A stretch of DNA of 64,000 nucleotides from Bordetella petrii. GTDB lineage: Bacteria; Pseudomonadota; Gammaproteobacteria; Burkholderiales; Burkholderiaceae_B. Numbering within the stretch: the stretch's first letter is position 1; each line of letters opens with the position of its first letter. Made by a program: the position numbers and the translations under genes. This document shows, piece after piece, positions 16,658 through 25,030 of this stretch. The notes below the pieces were generated by a model. The model saw only the letters and a list, made by a program, of their open reading frames with translations, made no database searches and was not told where the DNA came from. The stretch covers positions 1,798,001 through 1,862,000 of the forward strand of contig NC_010170.1 in the NCBI RefSeq assembly GCF_000067205.1, given 5' to 3'.

Positions 16658-17709
16658 TCGCACAGCTGCAGCAGTTCTGTCGACCGGTGCTGGGCCGCCA
16701 CCCGTGGGGCCGCCGGTCCGCGCATGGGGCCGGATGGGCTCTCACCGCTGTGTTCCTGATGGTCTTCGCGGCCGCCCACGAGGCCGCCCGGGCCGCCGAA
16801 CCCGCTCCGGCCGGGTCTATCCAACTGCTCTACGACATCCAGCAGGCCGCCCGCAAGCAAGACTACGCCGGCGTATTCCTGTACCAGCAGGGCGAAGTCA
16901 TCCAATCGTCGCGCCTGGTGCATGTCATCGATGGCACGGGCGAGCGCGAGCGCCTGGAAATCCTCGACGGGCAGCCGCGCGAATACCTGCGCCACAACGA
17001 CGAAATCCAGTGCCTGATCCCCGAACGCAAGACCGTGCTGATGGAGCCGCGCCGCGGCGACCGCTTCCCGGGCCTGTTGCTGGGCAATCCCACTGACCTG
17101 GCGCAACACTACGACATTCGGGCCGAAGATAAGCTGCACCGGGTGGCCGATCGCCAGTGCCGCGTCATCACCATCGCGCCGCGCGACGGCTTGCGCTACG
17201 GCTACCGCCTGTGCGCCGACGTCGACACCAATCTGCTGCTCAAGGCCCAGACCATCGACGCCAAACAGGGCGTGGTCGAGCAGGTCTCGTTCACGTCCAT
17301 CCGCGTGGGCGGCAAGGTCGATTCCTCTGAATTATCTTCCCGCTGGAGCACCCGCGACTGGAAAGTGCTGCAGCCGCGCATCGAGCCCACCGACCTGGCC
17401 GCCCAGGGCTGGCGCATTCCCGCGCCCAAGGGCTTCGTGGCCGTCATGCAGGTCAAGCGCTCCATGGGGCACAGCAACGTGAACCAACTGGTGCTGTCCG
17501 ACGGGCTTGCGGCCATTTCGGTATTCATCGAGCCGTACGATACCGGGCACGGCCATCCGTTATCGCCGGGCGCCGCGCGCCGCGGCGCCATCAACATCTA
17601 TGGCACGCGAATTGCCGACTTCTGGCTGACCGCCCTGGGCGAAGTGCCAGCCGCCACGCTCGAGCAGCTGGCCACTTCCACCGAATACGTGCCAGCCTCG
17701 TCTCAATAA
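16654..17709 (+). CDS. rseB: Sigma-E regulatory protein RseB (MucB)
   Basis: Periplasmic protein that binds the RseA tail and shields it from the first protease; related to lipoprotein carriers. The 351-residue protein has a signal peptide (hydrophobic stretch ALTAVFLMVFAAAHEA, cleavage near ARAAE), the N-terminal MucB/RseB domain with DYAGVFLYQQ and YLRHNDEIQCLIPER, and a C-terminal domain (GWRIPAPKGFVAV; VNQLVLSDGLAAISVFIE). It starts with TTG overlapping the rseA stop (TTGA). Confidence 0.93.
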   Translation: MIAQLQQFCRPVLGRHPWGRRSAHGAGWALTAVFLMVFAAAHEAARAAEPAPAGSIQLLYDIQQAARKQDYAGVFLYQQGEVIQSSRLVHVIDGTGERERLEILDGQPREYLRHNDEIQCLIPERKTVLMEPRRGDRFPGLLLGNPTDLAQHYDIRAEDKLHRVADRQCRVITIAPRDGLRYGYRLCADVDTNLLLKAQTIDAKQGVVEQVSFTSIRVGGKVDSSELSSRWSTRDWKVLQPRIEPTDLAAQGWRIPAPKGFVAVMQVKRSMGHSNVNQLVLSDGLAAISVFIEPYDTGHGHPLSPGAARRGAINIYGTRIADFWLTALGEVPAATLEQLATSTEYVPASSQ

Positions 17710-17753
17710 CAAAAAGCCTGCAAAAAGGTTTGGGGAATTTTCGGAGTTCTCTC

Positions 17754-19223
17754 ATGCAAACGCTTTCAGTGTCGACTCTCTTTTTCCGGCGCTTTTTCCT
17801 GGCCCTTTTGGCCAGCATCATGCTGGCGGGGGCGTATGGGCCCGCGCAAGCCCAGACTTCACCCCCGCCCACGGTGGCGCTGCCCGATTTCAGCAGCATC
17901 ATCGCCAAGGCCGATCCGGCCGTGGTCAATATCCGTACCACCGCCACCGTGCCGGTCCGTTCGCCCGCCGGCGGCAACGATCCCTACGAGCTGTTCCGCT
18001 GGTTCTTCGGGCCCGATTTCCAGCCGCCCGGCATGCCGCAACCGCAGCAGCCGCAGCCGCGCCAGGCTCCCGAAGAGCGCAAGGTGCCGCGCGGGGTGGG
18101 GTCCGGCTTCTTCATCTCCGATGACGGCTACATCCTGACCAACAACCATGTGGTTTCCGACGCCGCCGACATCTACGTCACCCTGACGGATGGGCGTGAG
18201 TTCAAGGCCAAGGTCATTGGTACCGACGAGCGCACCGATGTGGCGCTGATCAAGATCGAGGCCAAGAACATGGTGGCCCTGCCCATCGGCGACCCCAAGC
18301 AGCTCAAGAAAGGGCAGTGGGTGCTGGCCATCGGCTCGCCGTTTGGCCTCGATTCCACCGCCACGTCCGGCATCGTCAGCGCCATCGGGCGTGATACCGG
18401 CGAATACCTGCCGTTTATCCAGACCGACGTGGCCGTCAACCCCGGCAACTCGGGCGGTCCCCTGCTCAACCTGAGCGGTGAAGTGGTCGGCATCAACTCG
18501 CAGATCATTTCGCGCAGCGGCGGCTTCATGGGCATCTCGCTGGCCATTCCCATCGACGAAGCCATGCGCGTGGCCGATCAACTGCGCGCCAGCGGCAAGG
18601 TCACCCGCGGCCGCATCGGCGTACAGATCAGCGAAGTGGGCAAAGACGTGGCCGAGGCCATCGGCCTGCCCAAGGCCGAAGGCGCGCTGGTGAGCAACGT
18701 GGAATCCGACGGCCCGGCCGATGACGCCGGCGTCAAGCCGGGCGACGTGATCACCTCGTTCCATGGCGAGTCCATCAAGCGCTGGTCCGATCTGCCCCGC
18801 ATCGTCGGCGAAACCAAGCCGGGCACCCGCACCGAAATGGAAGTGTGGCGCCGCGGCAAGACGGTGACCCTGTCGGTCAAGGTGGGCGAGCTCACCAACA
18901 CCACGGCGGCCTCGTCCGACAACGCCCCGGTCGAACCCGAGCACGCCGGCAATGCGCTGGGCCTGCGCGTGGTCGACGTGCCTGCCGATGTCCAGCGCAA
19001 GCTGGGCATCAAGGGCGGCGTACAGGTGCGCGCCGCCAACGGCGCCGCCGGTGCGGCCGGCCTGCAGCCGGGCGACATCGTGCTGGCGGTCAACAACACC
19101 GACGTGACCGGCGCCGAGCAATTCAACAAGCTGGTGGGCAAGCTGCCCAAGGGCAAGGCGGCTGGCCTGCTGGTACGCCGCGGCGATCAGACCCAATGGG
19201 TGGCGGTCGAGCCTGAGAAGTAG
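17754..19223 (+). CDS. degP: Periplasmic serine protease DegP/MucD
   Basis: Protease and chaperone for misfolded envelope proteins. The 489-residue protein has a signal peptide ending AQAQ near residue 34, a trypsin-like domain with catalytic His132 (TNNHVVSDA), Asp162 (ERTDVALIK) and Ser233 (NPGNSGGPLL), and two PDZ domains (about residues 290-375 and 395-485). A Pro/Gln-rich loop lies near residues 91-105. ATG 17754 with GGAG upstream is preferred over an upstream TTG in the same frame. It ends the sigma-E group; a clear sigma-E promoter was not found. Confidence 0.94.
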   Translation: MQTLSVSTLFFRRFFLALLASIMLAGAYGPAQAQTSPPPTVALPDFSSIIAKADPAVVNIRTTATVPVRSPAGGNDPYELFRWFFGPDFQPPGMPQPQQPQPRQAPEERKVPRGVGSGFFISDDGYILTNNHVVSDAADIYVTLTDGREFKAKVIGTDERTDVALIKIEAKNMVALPIGDPKQLKKGQWVLAIGSPFGLDSTATSGIVSAIGRDTGEYLPFIQTDVAVNPGNSGGPLLNLSGEVVGINSQIISRSGGFMGISLAIPIDEAMRVADQLRASGKVTRGRIGVQISEVGKDVAEAIGLPKAEGALVSNVESDGPADDAGVKPGDVITSFHGESIKRWSDLPRIVGETKPGTRTEMEVWRRGKTVTLSVKVGELTNTTAASSDNAPVEPEHAGNALGLRVVDVPADVQRKLGIKGGVQVRAANGAAGAAGLQPGDIVLAVNNTDVTGAEQFNKLVGKLPKGKAAGLLVRRGDQTQWVAVEPEK

Positions 19224-19345
19224 GGCCACCCCGCGAAGCGCCGCGCTTTGCCCTAAAAGGGGCGATGCCGGCGCACCGGCGGAGCCGGATCCGCGGCGTC
19301 GCCGGTGTGGGGGCTGCTTACGGCTCGGGAGTTTTCCCTGGTGTG

Positions 19346-19443
19346 CCAGGTGTCAGGCTCCGCAAGGTGCCTGACACCGTCAAATCATGGCGACAGTTGC
19401 TGCTTACAGCGGTGTCAGGCACCTTGCGGAGCCTGACACCTGG
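19346..19443. repeat. Inverted pair of 34-bp dyad elements (copy A)
   Basis: Left arm 19346-19379 and right arm 19410-19443 are exact reverse complements over 34 bp with a 30-nt loop. Each arm is itself partly palindromic, with GGTGTCAGGC at one end and GCCTGACACC at the other. The same motif (CGGTGTC... to ...GACACCTGG) recurs at 24796-24889 and 25777-25812, so this is a dispersed REP-like family. Confidence 0.85.
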
Positions 19444-19627
19444 GGAGCAGTCCGCACCTGGGGGGCAGTCCGCACCTGGGGAGCAGCCTGACACTCGCGG
19501 AAGCGCCTGGATGCCTGCGGGAAATCCAGGCCGGCCAGGCGCGTGCAGCCCAGGCGGAAAACACTGCCGGGCGGGGCGGCGAGATTATGTGGGGCGAACC
19601 CGTATAAAATAGCCAGTTGCCGCAAAA

Positions 19628-19651
19628 GGGGGCGCGTTGCGCCCCCTCGTT
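19628..19651 (+). terminator. Intrinsic terminator-like hairpin in the lepA leader
   Basis: GGGGGCGC (19628-19635), loop GTT, GCGCCCCC (19639-19646), then TCGTTTTT. It lies only 18 nt past a TATAAA box and 70 nt before lepA, so it may end a very short transcript, attenuate lepA, or stop read-through from degP. Confidence 0.55.
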
Positions 19652-19719
19652 TTTGGCTGGTCGCCGGAGCGCCGTCGCGCCTGTGCCCGCGCGTGTTTTG
19701 TCCCTAATAAACCCACCTT

Positions 19720-21513
19720 ATGCAGCATATCCGCAATTTCTCCATCATCGCCCACATCGATCACGGCAAATCGACCTTGGCCGACCGCCTGATCCAGCGT
19801 TGCGGCGGGTTGGCGGCGCGCGAAATGTCCGCGCAGGTGCTGGACTCCATGGAAATCGAGCGCGAGCGGGGCATCACCATCAAGGCCCAGACCGCCGCGC
19901 TGCAATACCAGGCCCAGGACGGCAAGACCTACAACCTGAACCTCATCGACACCCCGGGGCACGTCGACTTCTCGTACGAAGTCAGCCGTTCGCTGTCGGC
20001 TTGCGAAGGGGCGCTGCTGGTGGTCGATGCCTCGCAGGGCGTCGAGGCCCAGACGGTGGCGAACTGCTACACCGCCATCGAACTGGGCGTCGAAGTGCTG
20101 CCCGTGCTCAACAAGATGGACCTGCCGCAGGCCGATCCCGACGCCGCGCGCCAAGAGGTCGAAGACGTCATCGGCATCGACGCCTCGAACGCGGTGCTGG
20201 CCAGCGCCAAGACGGGCATGGGCATCGACGAGATCCTCGAGACCATCGTGGCCCGCGTGCCGGCGCCTCAGGGCAACCCCGACGGCGCACTGCAGGCCCT
20301 GATCATCGACTCCTGGTTCGACAACTACGTGGGCGTGGTGATGCTGGTGCGCATCATCAACGGCGTGCTGCGTCCCAAAGACAAGATCCTGCTGATGGCC
20401 TCGGGCGCCACCCACCTGTGCGAGCAGGTCGGCGTGTTCACGCCCAAGTCGCAGCCGCGCACCGAGCTGTCCGCGGGCGAGGTCGGGTTCATCATTGCCG
20501 GCATCAAAGAGCTGGCGCATGCCAAGGTGGGCGATACCGTCACCCTGGCGGGCAAGCCGGCCAACGCGCCGCTGCCGGGCTTCAAGGAAGTCAAGCCGCA
20601 GGTGTTCGCCGGCCTGTATCCGGTAGAAAGCTCCGAATACGACCAACTACGCGATTCGCTCGAAAAGCTCAAGCTCAACGATGCCGCGCTGATGTTCGAA
20701 CCCGAGGTCTCGCAGGCGCTGGGCTTCGGTTTCCGCTGCGGCTTCCTGGGCCTGCTGCACATGGAAATCGTGCAAGAGCGCCTCGAGCGCGAGTTCGACA
20801 TGGACATCATCACTACCGCGCCGTCGGTGGTGTACGAAGTCGAACAACGCGACGGCAGCATCGAAATCGTCGATAGCCCGGCGCGCATGCCCGAAGTGGG
20901 CAAGATCGCCGACATCCGCGAGCCCATCGTCAAGGTCACGCTGTTCATGCCCCAGGAATACGTGGGTCCGGTCATGACGTTGTGCAACAACAAGCGCGGC
21001 GTGCAGATCAACATGAGCTACCACGGCCGCCAGGTGCACCTGACCTACGAGATTCCGCTGGCCGAGATCGTGCTCGACTTCTTCGACAAGCTCAAGTCGG
21101 TGTCGCGCGGCTATGCCTCGATGGATTACGAATTCCTGGAATACCGTTCGGCCGACGTGGTGCGGGTCGACCTGCTCATCAACGGCGACCGCGTCGACGC
21201 GTTGGCCATGATCGTGCACCGGGCCAATGCCCGCTATCGCGCGCGCGACGTGGTCACGCGCATGCGCGGGCTGATCCCGCGCCAGATGTTCGACGTGGCC
21301 ATTCAGGCGGCTATCGGCGCCGAGGTCATCGCGCGCGAGAACGTCAAGGCGCTACGCAAGAACGTGCTGGCCAAGTGCTACGGCGGCGACATCACCCGCA
21401 AGAAAAAACTTCTCGAAAAGCAGAAAGCCGGCAAGAAACGCATGAAGCAGGTGGGCAGCGTCGAGATCCCCCAGGAAGCGTTCCTGGCCATCCTGCAAGT
21501 CGAAGACAAGTAG
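19720..21513 (+). CDS. lepA: Elongation factor 4 (LepA)
   Basis: Ribosome-bound GTPase that back-translocates or helps ribosome function under stress. The 597-residue protein has the GTPase motifs AHIDHGKSTLADR, RGITIK, DTPGHVDF and NKMDLP, followed by EF-G-like domains and the LepA-specific C-terminal domain with KKKLLEKQKAGKKRMK. Length and ends match the family. lepB follows after 18 nt, the classic lepA-lepB operon. Confidence 0.97.
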   Translation: MQHIRNFSIIAHIDHGKSTLADRLIQRCGGLAAREMSAQVLDSMEIERERGITIKAQTAALQYQAQDGKTYNLNLIDTPGHVDFSYEVSRSLSACEGALLVVDASQGVEAQTVANCYTAIELGVEVLPVLNKMDLPQADPDAARQEVEDVIGIDASNAVLASAKTGMGIDEILETIVARVPAPQGNPDGALQALIIDSWFDNYVGVVMLVRIINGVLRPKDKILLMASGATHLCEQVGVFTPKSQPRTELSAGEVGFIIAGIKELAHAKVGDTVTLAGKPANAPLPGFKEVKPQVFAGLYPVESSEYDQLRDSLEKLKLNDAALMFEPEVSQALGFGFRCGFLGLLHMEIVQERLEREFDMDIITTAPSVVYEVEQRDGSIEIVDSPARMPEVGKIADIREPIVKVTLFMPQEYVGPVMTLCNNKRGVQINMSYHGRQVHLTYEIPLAEIVLDFFDKLKSVSRGYASMDYEFLEYRSADVVRVDLLINGDRVDALAMIVHRANARYRARDVVTRMRGLIPRQMFDVAIQAAIGAEVIARENVKALRKNVLAKCYGGDITRKKKLLEKQKAGKKRMKQVGSVEIPQEAFLAILQVEDK

Positions 21514-21531
21514 CGAGAAAAAGGCCTTTAT

Positions 21532-22416
21532 ATGAGCTGGAATTTTGCGCTGATACTTTTTGTGCTGCTGGTGGTTACCGGCATCATCTGGGTGCTCGAC
21601 GTGGCCGTGCTGCGGCGCCGCCGCGCGCAGCGCGCGCAGGCCGCGGCCGACGGCGTCGACACCGCGTATGCCGCCGACCCCCAGGAAGCCGCGCGCCTGC
21701 GCCAAGAGGCGGCCGCGGCGGCCGGGCGCATTCCCTGGTGGGTTGAATACGCCGTCAGCTTTTTTCCGGTGATCCTGTTCGTGTTCGTGCTGCGATCTTT
21801 CGTCGTCGAGCCGTTCCGCATTCCGTCAGGCTCGATGCTGCCTACCCTGCAGTCGGGCGACCTGATCCTGGTCAACAAGTACAGCTACGGCATCCGGCTG
21901 CCCATCATTGACAAGAAGGTCGTCGAAGTCGGTGCGCCGCAGCGCGGCGACGTGGTGGTGTTCCGGTATCCGGTCGACCCCACCGTGGACTACATCAAGC
22001 GCATTGTCGGCCTGCCCGGCGATGAGGTCGCGTATGTGGACAAAAAGCTCTACGTGAATGGTCAACTGGTGCCGCACCAGCGCGACGGCGAGTATTTCGA
22101 GCCTGACAGGGTTTCGTACATTGCTCAGTATAAAGAGAAATTGGGCGACGTTAGCCACGATATCCTGCTTGATGAAGGAAAATCGCAGATTTACGGGCCT
22201 ATCTGGAAGTTTCCGGGGCTGAGCAACTGCGATTACGCCCGTAATGGAGTACGCTGCAAAGTACCCGAAGGCCATTATTTCGCCATGGGCGACAACCGGG
22301 ACAACAGCGCCGACAGCCGCTACTGGGGGTTCGTCCCTGACGCTAATATCGTCGGGAAGGCATTCTTCATCTGGATGAACTTCAGCGATCTCAGCCGCAT
22401 CGGCAGCTTTAACTGA
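21532..22416 (+). CDS. lepB: Signal peptidase I
   Basis: Inner-membrane protease that removes signal peptides. The 294-residue protein has two N-terminal membrane spans (residues 4-25 and about 72-90), catalytic Ser101 in PSGSMLPTL and Lys156 in YIKRIVGLPGD, and the closing box GDNRDNSADSRYWGFV. The cytoplasmic loop between the spans is Arg/Ala-rich. rnc starts 1 nt after its stop. Confidence 0.96.
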   Translation: MSWNFALILFVLLVVTGIIWVLDVAVLRRRRAQRAQAAADGVDTAYAADPQEAARLRQEAAAAAGRIPWWVEYAVSFFPVILFVFVLRSFVVEPFRIPSGSMLPTLQSGDLILVNKYSYGIRLPIIDKKVVEVGAPQRGDVVVFRYPVDPTVDYIKRIVGLPGDEVAYVDKKLYVNGQLVPHQRDGEYFEPDRVSYIAQYKEKLGDVSHDILLDEGKSQIYGPIWKFPGLSNCDYARNGVRCKVPEGHYFAMGDNRDNSADSRYWGFVPDANIVGKAFFIWMNFSDLSRIGSFN

Positions 22417-22417
22417 C

Positions 22418-23176
22418 ATGTCCCTCGCCACGCTGGAAACCCGCCTGGATCACCGCTTCGGCAACGCCGCTCTGCTTGAGCAGGCGTTGACGCACCGCAG
22501 CCACAGCGCTCGCCACAACGAGCGCCTCGAGTTCCTGGGCGATTCCGTGCTGAATTTCGTCGTGGCGGCCATGTTGTTCGAACGCTTTCCGAAACTCGAT
22601 GAAGGCGATTTGTCGCGCTTGCGCGCCAACTTGGTCAAACAGGCCTCGCTGGCCGACATCGGCCAGCGGCTGGAGTTGTCGCAATACCTGCGGCTGGGCG
22701 AGGGCGAACTGAAAAGCGGCGGCTTCCGGCGTCCGTCCATCCTGGCCGACGCGGTCGAGGCCATTTTCGGGGCGGCGTTCCTGGATGGCGGCTTCGATAC
22801 GGCGCGCAAGGTGATCGTGCGGCAATACCAGCCGGTGCTGGCCAGCGTCGACCCCAAGACGCTGGGCAAAGACGCCAAGACCCTGCTCCAGGAATTCCTG
22901 CAGGGTCGCAAGCTGGCCCTGCCCCTATATACCGTGGTGGCCACGCATGGCGCGGCCCATAGCCAGCAGTTCGAGGTCGAATGCGCCATTCCGGCGCTCG
23001 AAATCAAAGTGGTGGCGCCCGGCGCCAGCCGGCGCGCCGCCGAACAATCGGCCGCCAAGCTGGCGCTTGAAGCCGCGCAGGCAGCCAGTCCCGCGCGCGC
23101 CGTGCGCAAGCAAGGCAAGGCTCGCAAAGCCGCGCAATTGTCACTGCCGGTGGCGGTGGCCCAAGAGGTCAAATGA
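22418..23176 (+). CDS. rnc: Ribonuclease III
   Basis: Double-strand-specific endoribonuclease for rRNA processing and mRNA control. The 252-residue protein has the signature RLEFLGDSVLN (Glu38, Asp42) and the second acidic pair in DAVEAIFGAAFLDGG, then a dsRNA-binding domain (about residues 150-220, ending AEQSAAKLALEAA) and a basic Ala/Lys tail about 30 residues longer than the E. coli enzyme. It overlaps era by 4 nt. Confidence 0.96.
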   Translation: MSLATLETRLDHRFGNAALLEQALTHRSHSARHNERLEFLGDSVLNFVVAAMLFERFPKLDEGDLSRLRANLVKQASLADIGQRLELSQYLRLGEGELKSGGFRRPSILADAVEAIFGAAFLDGGFDTARKVIVRQYQPVLASVDPKTLGKDAKTLLQEFLQGRKLALPLYTVVATHGAAHSQQFEVECAIPALEIKVVAPGASRRAAEQSAAKLALEAAQAASPARAVRKQGKARKAAQLSLPVAVAQEVK

Positions 23177-24063
23177 GCAATACCCCTTTCCGAACCGGCT
23201 TCGTTGCCGTGGTCGGGCGCCCCAATGTGGGCAAGTCCACCCTGACCAATGCCTTGATCGGCTCGAAAATCTCCATTGTCTCGCGCAAGGCGCAGACAAC
23301 GCGCCACCGCATCCATGGCGTGCTCACCCGCGAACACGAGCAGTTCGTGTTCGTCGATACGCCGGGCTTCCAGACGCGCCACGGCGGCGCCATGAACCGC
23401 ATGATGAATCGCGTGGTCACCCAGGCCCTGGCCGAGGTCGACGTGGTGGTGCATGTGGTCGAGGCGGGCAAATGGACCGACGGCGACGCCAAGCTGTTGC
23501 CGCTGCTGCCCGACGCCAGGCGCACTATCCTGGTGGTCAGCAAGATCGACGCCGTGAAGCGGCGCGACGAGCTGTTCGCCTTCGTATCCAAGATTGTTGC
23601 GCAGCATCCCTACGACGCCGTGGTGCCGGTCAGCGCCGTCAAGTCGCAGCAGCTCGACCAGCTGCTGGATGAAATCGCCGCGCGCCTGCCCGAAGGCGAG
23701 CCGCTGTTCGAAGAAGACACGCTGACCGACCGGCCCATGCGCTTCATCGCCGCCGAGCTGCTGCGCGAGAAAATCTTCCGGCTGGTTGGCGACGAGCTGC
23801 CCTACGGCTGTACCGTCGTCATCGAGCAGTGGGAAGAAACCGACAAGAATCTGCGCGTGGCGGCCTGCGTGGTGGTCGAACGCGACAGCCATCGGCCCAT
23901 CCTGCTAGGCGCCGGCGGCGTGCACATGAAGCGCATCGCCACCGAAGCGCGCCAAGACATCGCCAAACTGGTCGACAAGCCTGTGCACCTCGAGGTGTAT
24001 ATCAAGGTGCGCAAGGGCTGGTCCGATCGCGAAAGCGCGCTGCGCGACCTGGGCTATGAGTAG
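23173..24063 (+). CDS. era: Ribosome-assembly GTPase Era
   Basis: GTPase that binds 16S rRNA near its 3' end during 30S maturation. The 296-residue protein carries G motifs GRPNVGKST, the G2 threonine region KAQTTRHRIHG, DTPGFQT and SKIDAV, and a C-terminal KH domain with GAGGVHMKRIATEARQDI. The start overlaps rnc (ATGA). It also overlaps recO by 8 nt. Confidence 0.96.
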   Translation: MSNTPFRTGFVAVVGRPNVGKSTLTNALIGSKISIVSRKAQTTRHRIHGVLTREHEQFVFVDTPGFQTRHGGAMNRMMNRVVTQALAEVDVVVHVVEAGKWTDGDAKLLPLLPDARRTILVVSKIDAVKRRDELFAFVSKIVAQHPYDAVVPVSAVKSQQLDQLLDEIAARLPEGEPLFEEDTLTDRPMRFIAAELLREKIFRLVGDELPYGCTVVIEQWEETDKNLRVAACVVVERDSHRPILLGAGGVHMKRIATEARQDIAKLVDKPVHLEVYIKVRKGWSDRESALRDLGYE

Positions 24064-24643
24064 ACGGGCGCACCGCGTCCAGGATTGCGCTGCCTATATG
24101 CTCCACGCCACCGCGTGGCGCGAAACCTCGCTGATCGTCCAGAGTTTTTCCCGTGAGCACGGTTGCGTGGCGCTGGTGGCCAAGGGCGCCAAGCGCCCGT
24201 ATTCGGTGCTGCGGCCTGTGTTGTCGGCGTTCCAGCCCCTGCTGTTGTCCTGGAGCGGCGCCGGCGAAGTCAAGACGCTGACCCGTGCCGAGGTGGCGGG
24301 CCTGCGGCCCCTGGCCGGCACGGCCCTGATGTCGGCCTGGTACATGAACGAGTTGCTCTTGCGCCTGTTGCCGCGCGAAGATGCGCACCCGGCGCTGTTC
24401 GACGCCTACGACACGGCCCTGCAGCAACTGGCGGGCGGCACGCGGGCGGCCGGCGCGCTGCGGCGCTTCGAATGGACTCTGTTGCGCGAAACCGGCTATG
24501 GCATTGACCAGGAAGCGCCCGATTTCGACGACCCCGCCATCGAGCCCGCCTTGCGCCGCGACCTGCGCGAGCGCCTGGCCGCCAACCTGGCGGGCCGTCC
24601 GCTGGCCACCCGGCGGGTGCTGCTGGATCTGCAGAAGCTGTAG
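24056..24643 (+). CDS. recO: DNA repair protein RecO, short form
   Basis: Recombination mediator that loads RecA on SSB-coated DNA with RecR. The N-terminal OB domain is clear (MLHATAWRETSLIVQSFSRE; LVAKGAKRPYSVLRPVLSAF; EVKTL), followed by YMNELLLRLLPRED and LRRFEWTLLRETGYG. At 195 residues it is about 45 shorter than E. coli RecO: the stretch between GYGIDQ and the last helix (LAGRPLATRRVLLDL) is nearly absent, with no Cys cluster. The frame is otherwise intact, so it is probably functional but trimmed. It overlaps era by 8 nt; a hexamer repeat begins 7 nt after its stop. Confidence 0.85.
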   Translation: MSRRAHRVQDCAAYMLHATAWRETSLIVQSFSREHGCVALVAKGAKRPYSVLRPVLSAFQPLLLSWSGAGEVKTLTRAEVAGLRPLAGTALMSAWYMNELLLRLLPREDAHPALFDAYDTALQQLAGGTRAAGALRRFEWTLLRETGYGIDQEAPDFDDPAIEPALRRDLRERLAANLAGRPLATRRVLLDLQKL

Positions 24644-24650
24644 CGGTGAC

Positions 24651-24754
24651 TGTGGCTGTAGCTGTGGCTGTAGCTGTAGCTGTAGCTGTGGCTGTGGCTG
24701 TGGCTGTGGGTGGCTGTGGGTGGCTGTAGCTGGCTGTAGCTGTGGCTGTAACTG
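24651..24754 (+). repeat. Hexanucleotide tandem repeat (TGTRGC)n
   Basis: Nine uninterrupted units of TGTGGC or TGTAGC at 24651-24704, then an irregular continuation with TGGC inserts to 24754. It is a low-complexity microsatellite in the recO 3' region, a likely site of slipped-strand length change. Confidence 0.85.
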
Positions 24755-24795
24755 ACGGTGGCCATCGCCATCGCCGCAGCCGACTCTGAACGGCG

Positions 24796-24889
24796 CAGGT
24801 GTCTGACTCCCGCAGGGTGTCAGACACCTGAGTGGGCCGATAGTCCAGCCACATCGGTGTCCGACACCCTGCGGGAGTCAGACACCTGG
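24796..24889. repeat. Inverted pair of dyad elements (copy B)
   Basis: Elements at 24796-24830 and 24855-24889 are near-exact reverse complements. Each is a palindrome in its own right (CAGGTGTCTGA ... TCAGACACCTG in the left one). The right copy reads CGGTGTCCGACACC ... GTCAGACACCTGG, the same family as at 19346-19443. Confidence 0.85.
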
Positions 24890-24944
24890 CTACCGCGGCC
24901 CACAAGAGAGCCAGACACTCGGCACACTTTCACTTCTACCACCT

Positions 24945-25030
24945 TCACTTCCGTCCCTTCATTTCCGTCCCCGTCACGTCCGTCCCGTTCACGTCCGTCC
25001 CGTTCAAGCCTGTCCCGTTCAGGCCCGTCA
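24945..25030. repeat. Degenerate 15-bp tandem repeat
   Basis: Pyrimidine-rich units related to CGTCCGTCCCGTTCA recur about five times with drift, running up to and slightly into the 3' end of the lysozyme-inhibitor gene. With the hexamer repeat and the dyad pair it fills almost all of the 384-bp gap after recO. Confidence 0.55.

Larger units (their letters stand above)
19224..19719 (+). other. Intergenic region degP-lepA with dyad repeats
   Basis: A 496-bp gap with no credible gene. It holds a pair of perfect 34-bp inverted repeats (19346-19379 and 19410-19443), a short tandem run of CAGTCCGCACCTGGGG-like units (19448-19482), a TATAAA box at 19603-19608 and a terminator-like hairpin at 19628-19651. 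Only the last 120 bp look like lepA control sequence. Confidence 0.6.

Noticed and set aside
17710..17753. Sigma-E promoter for degP
   Set aside because: No convincing GAACTT-type -35 with a TCTGA-type -10 at correct spacing was found.
19265..19612. A 115-codon frame over the dyad repeats upstream of lepA
   Set aside because: It lies on inverted repeats, has no ribosome site and resembles no protein family.
24270..24905. Minus-strand and plus-strand frames over the hexamer repeat (Ser-Tyr-Ser-His and Cys-Ser-Cys-Gly runs)
   Set aside because: They are translations of low-complexity repeat DNA without start signals or homology.
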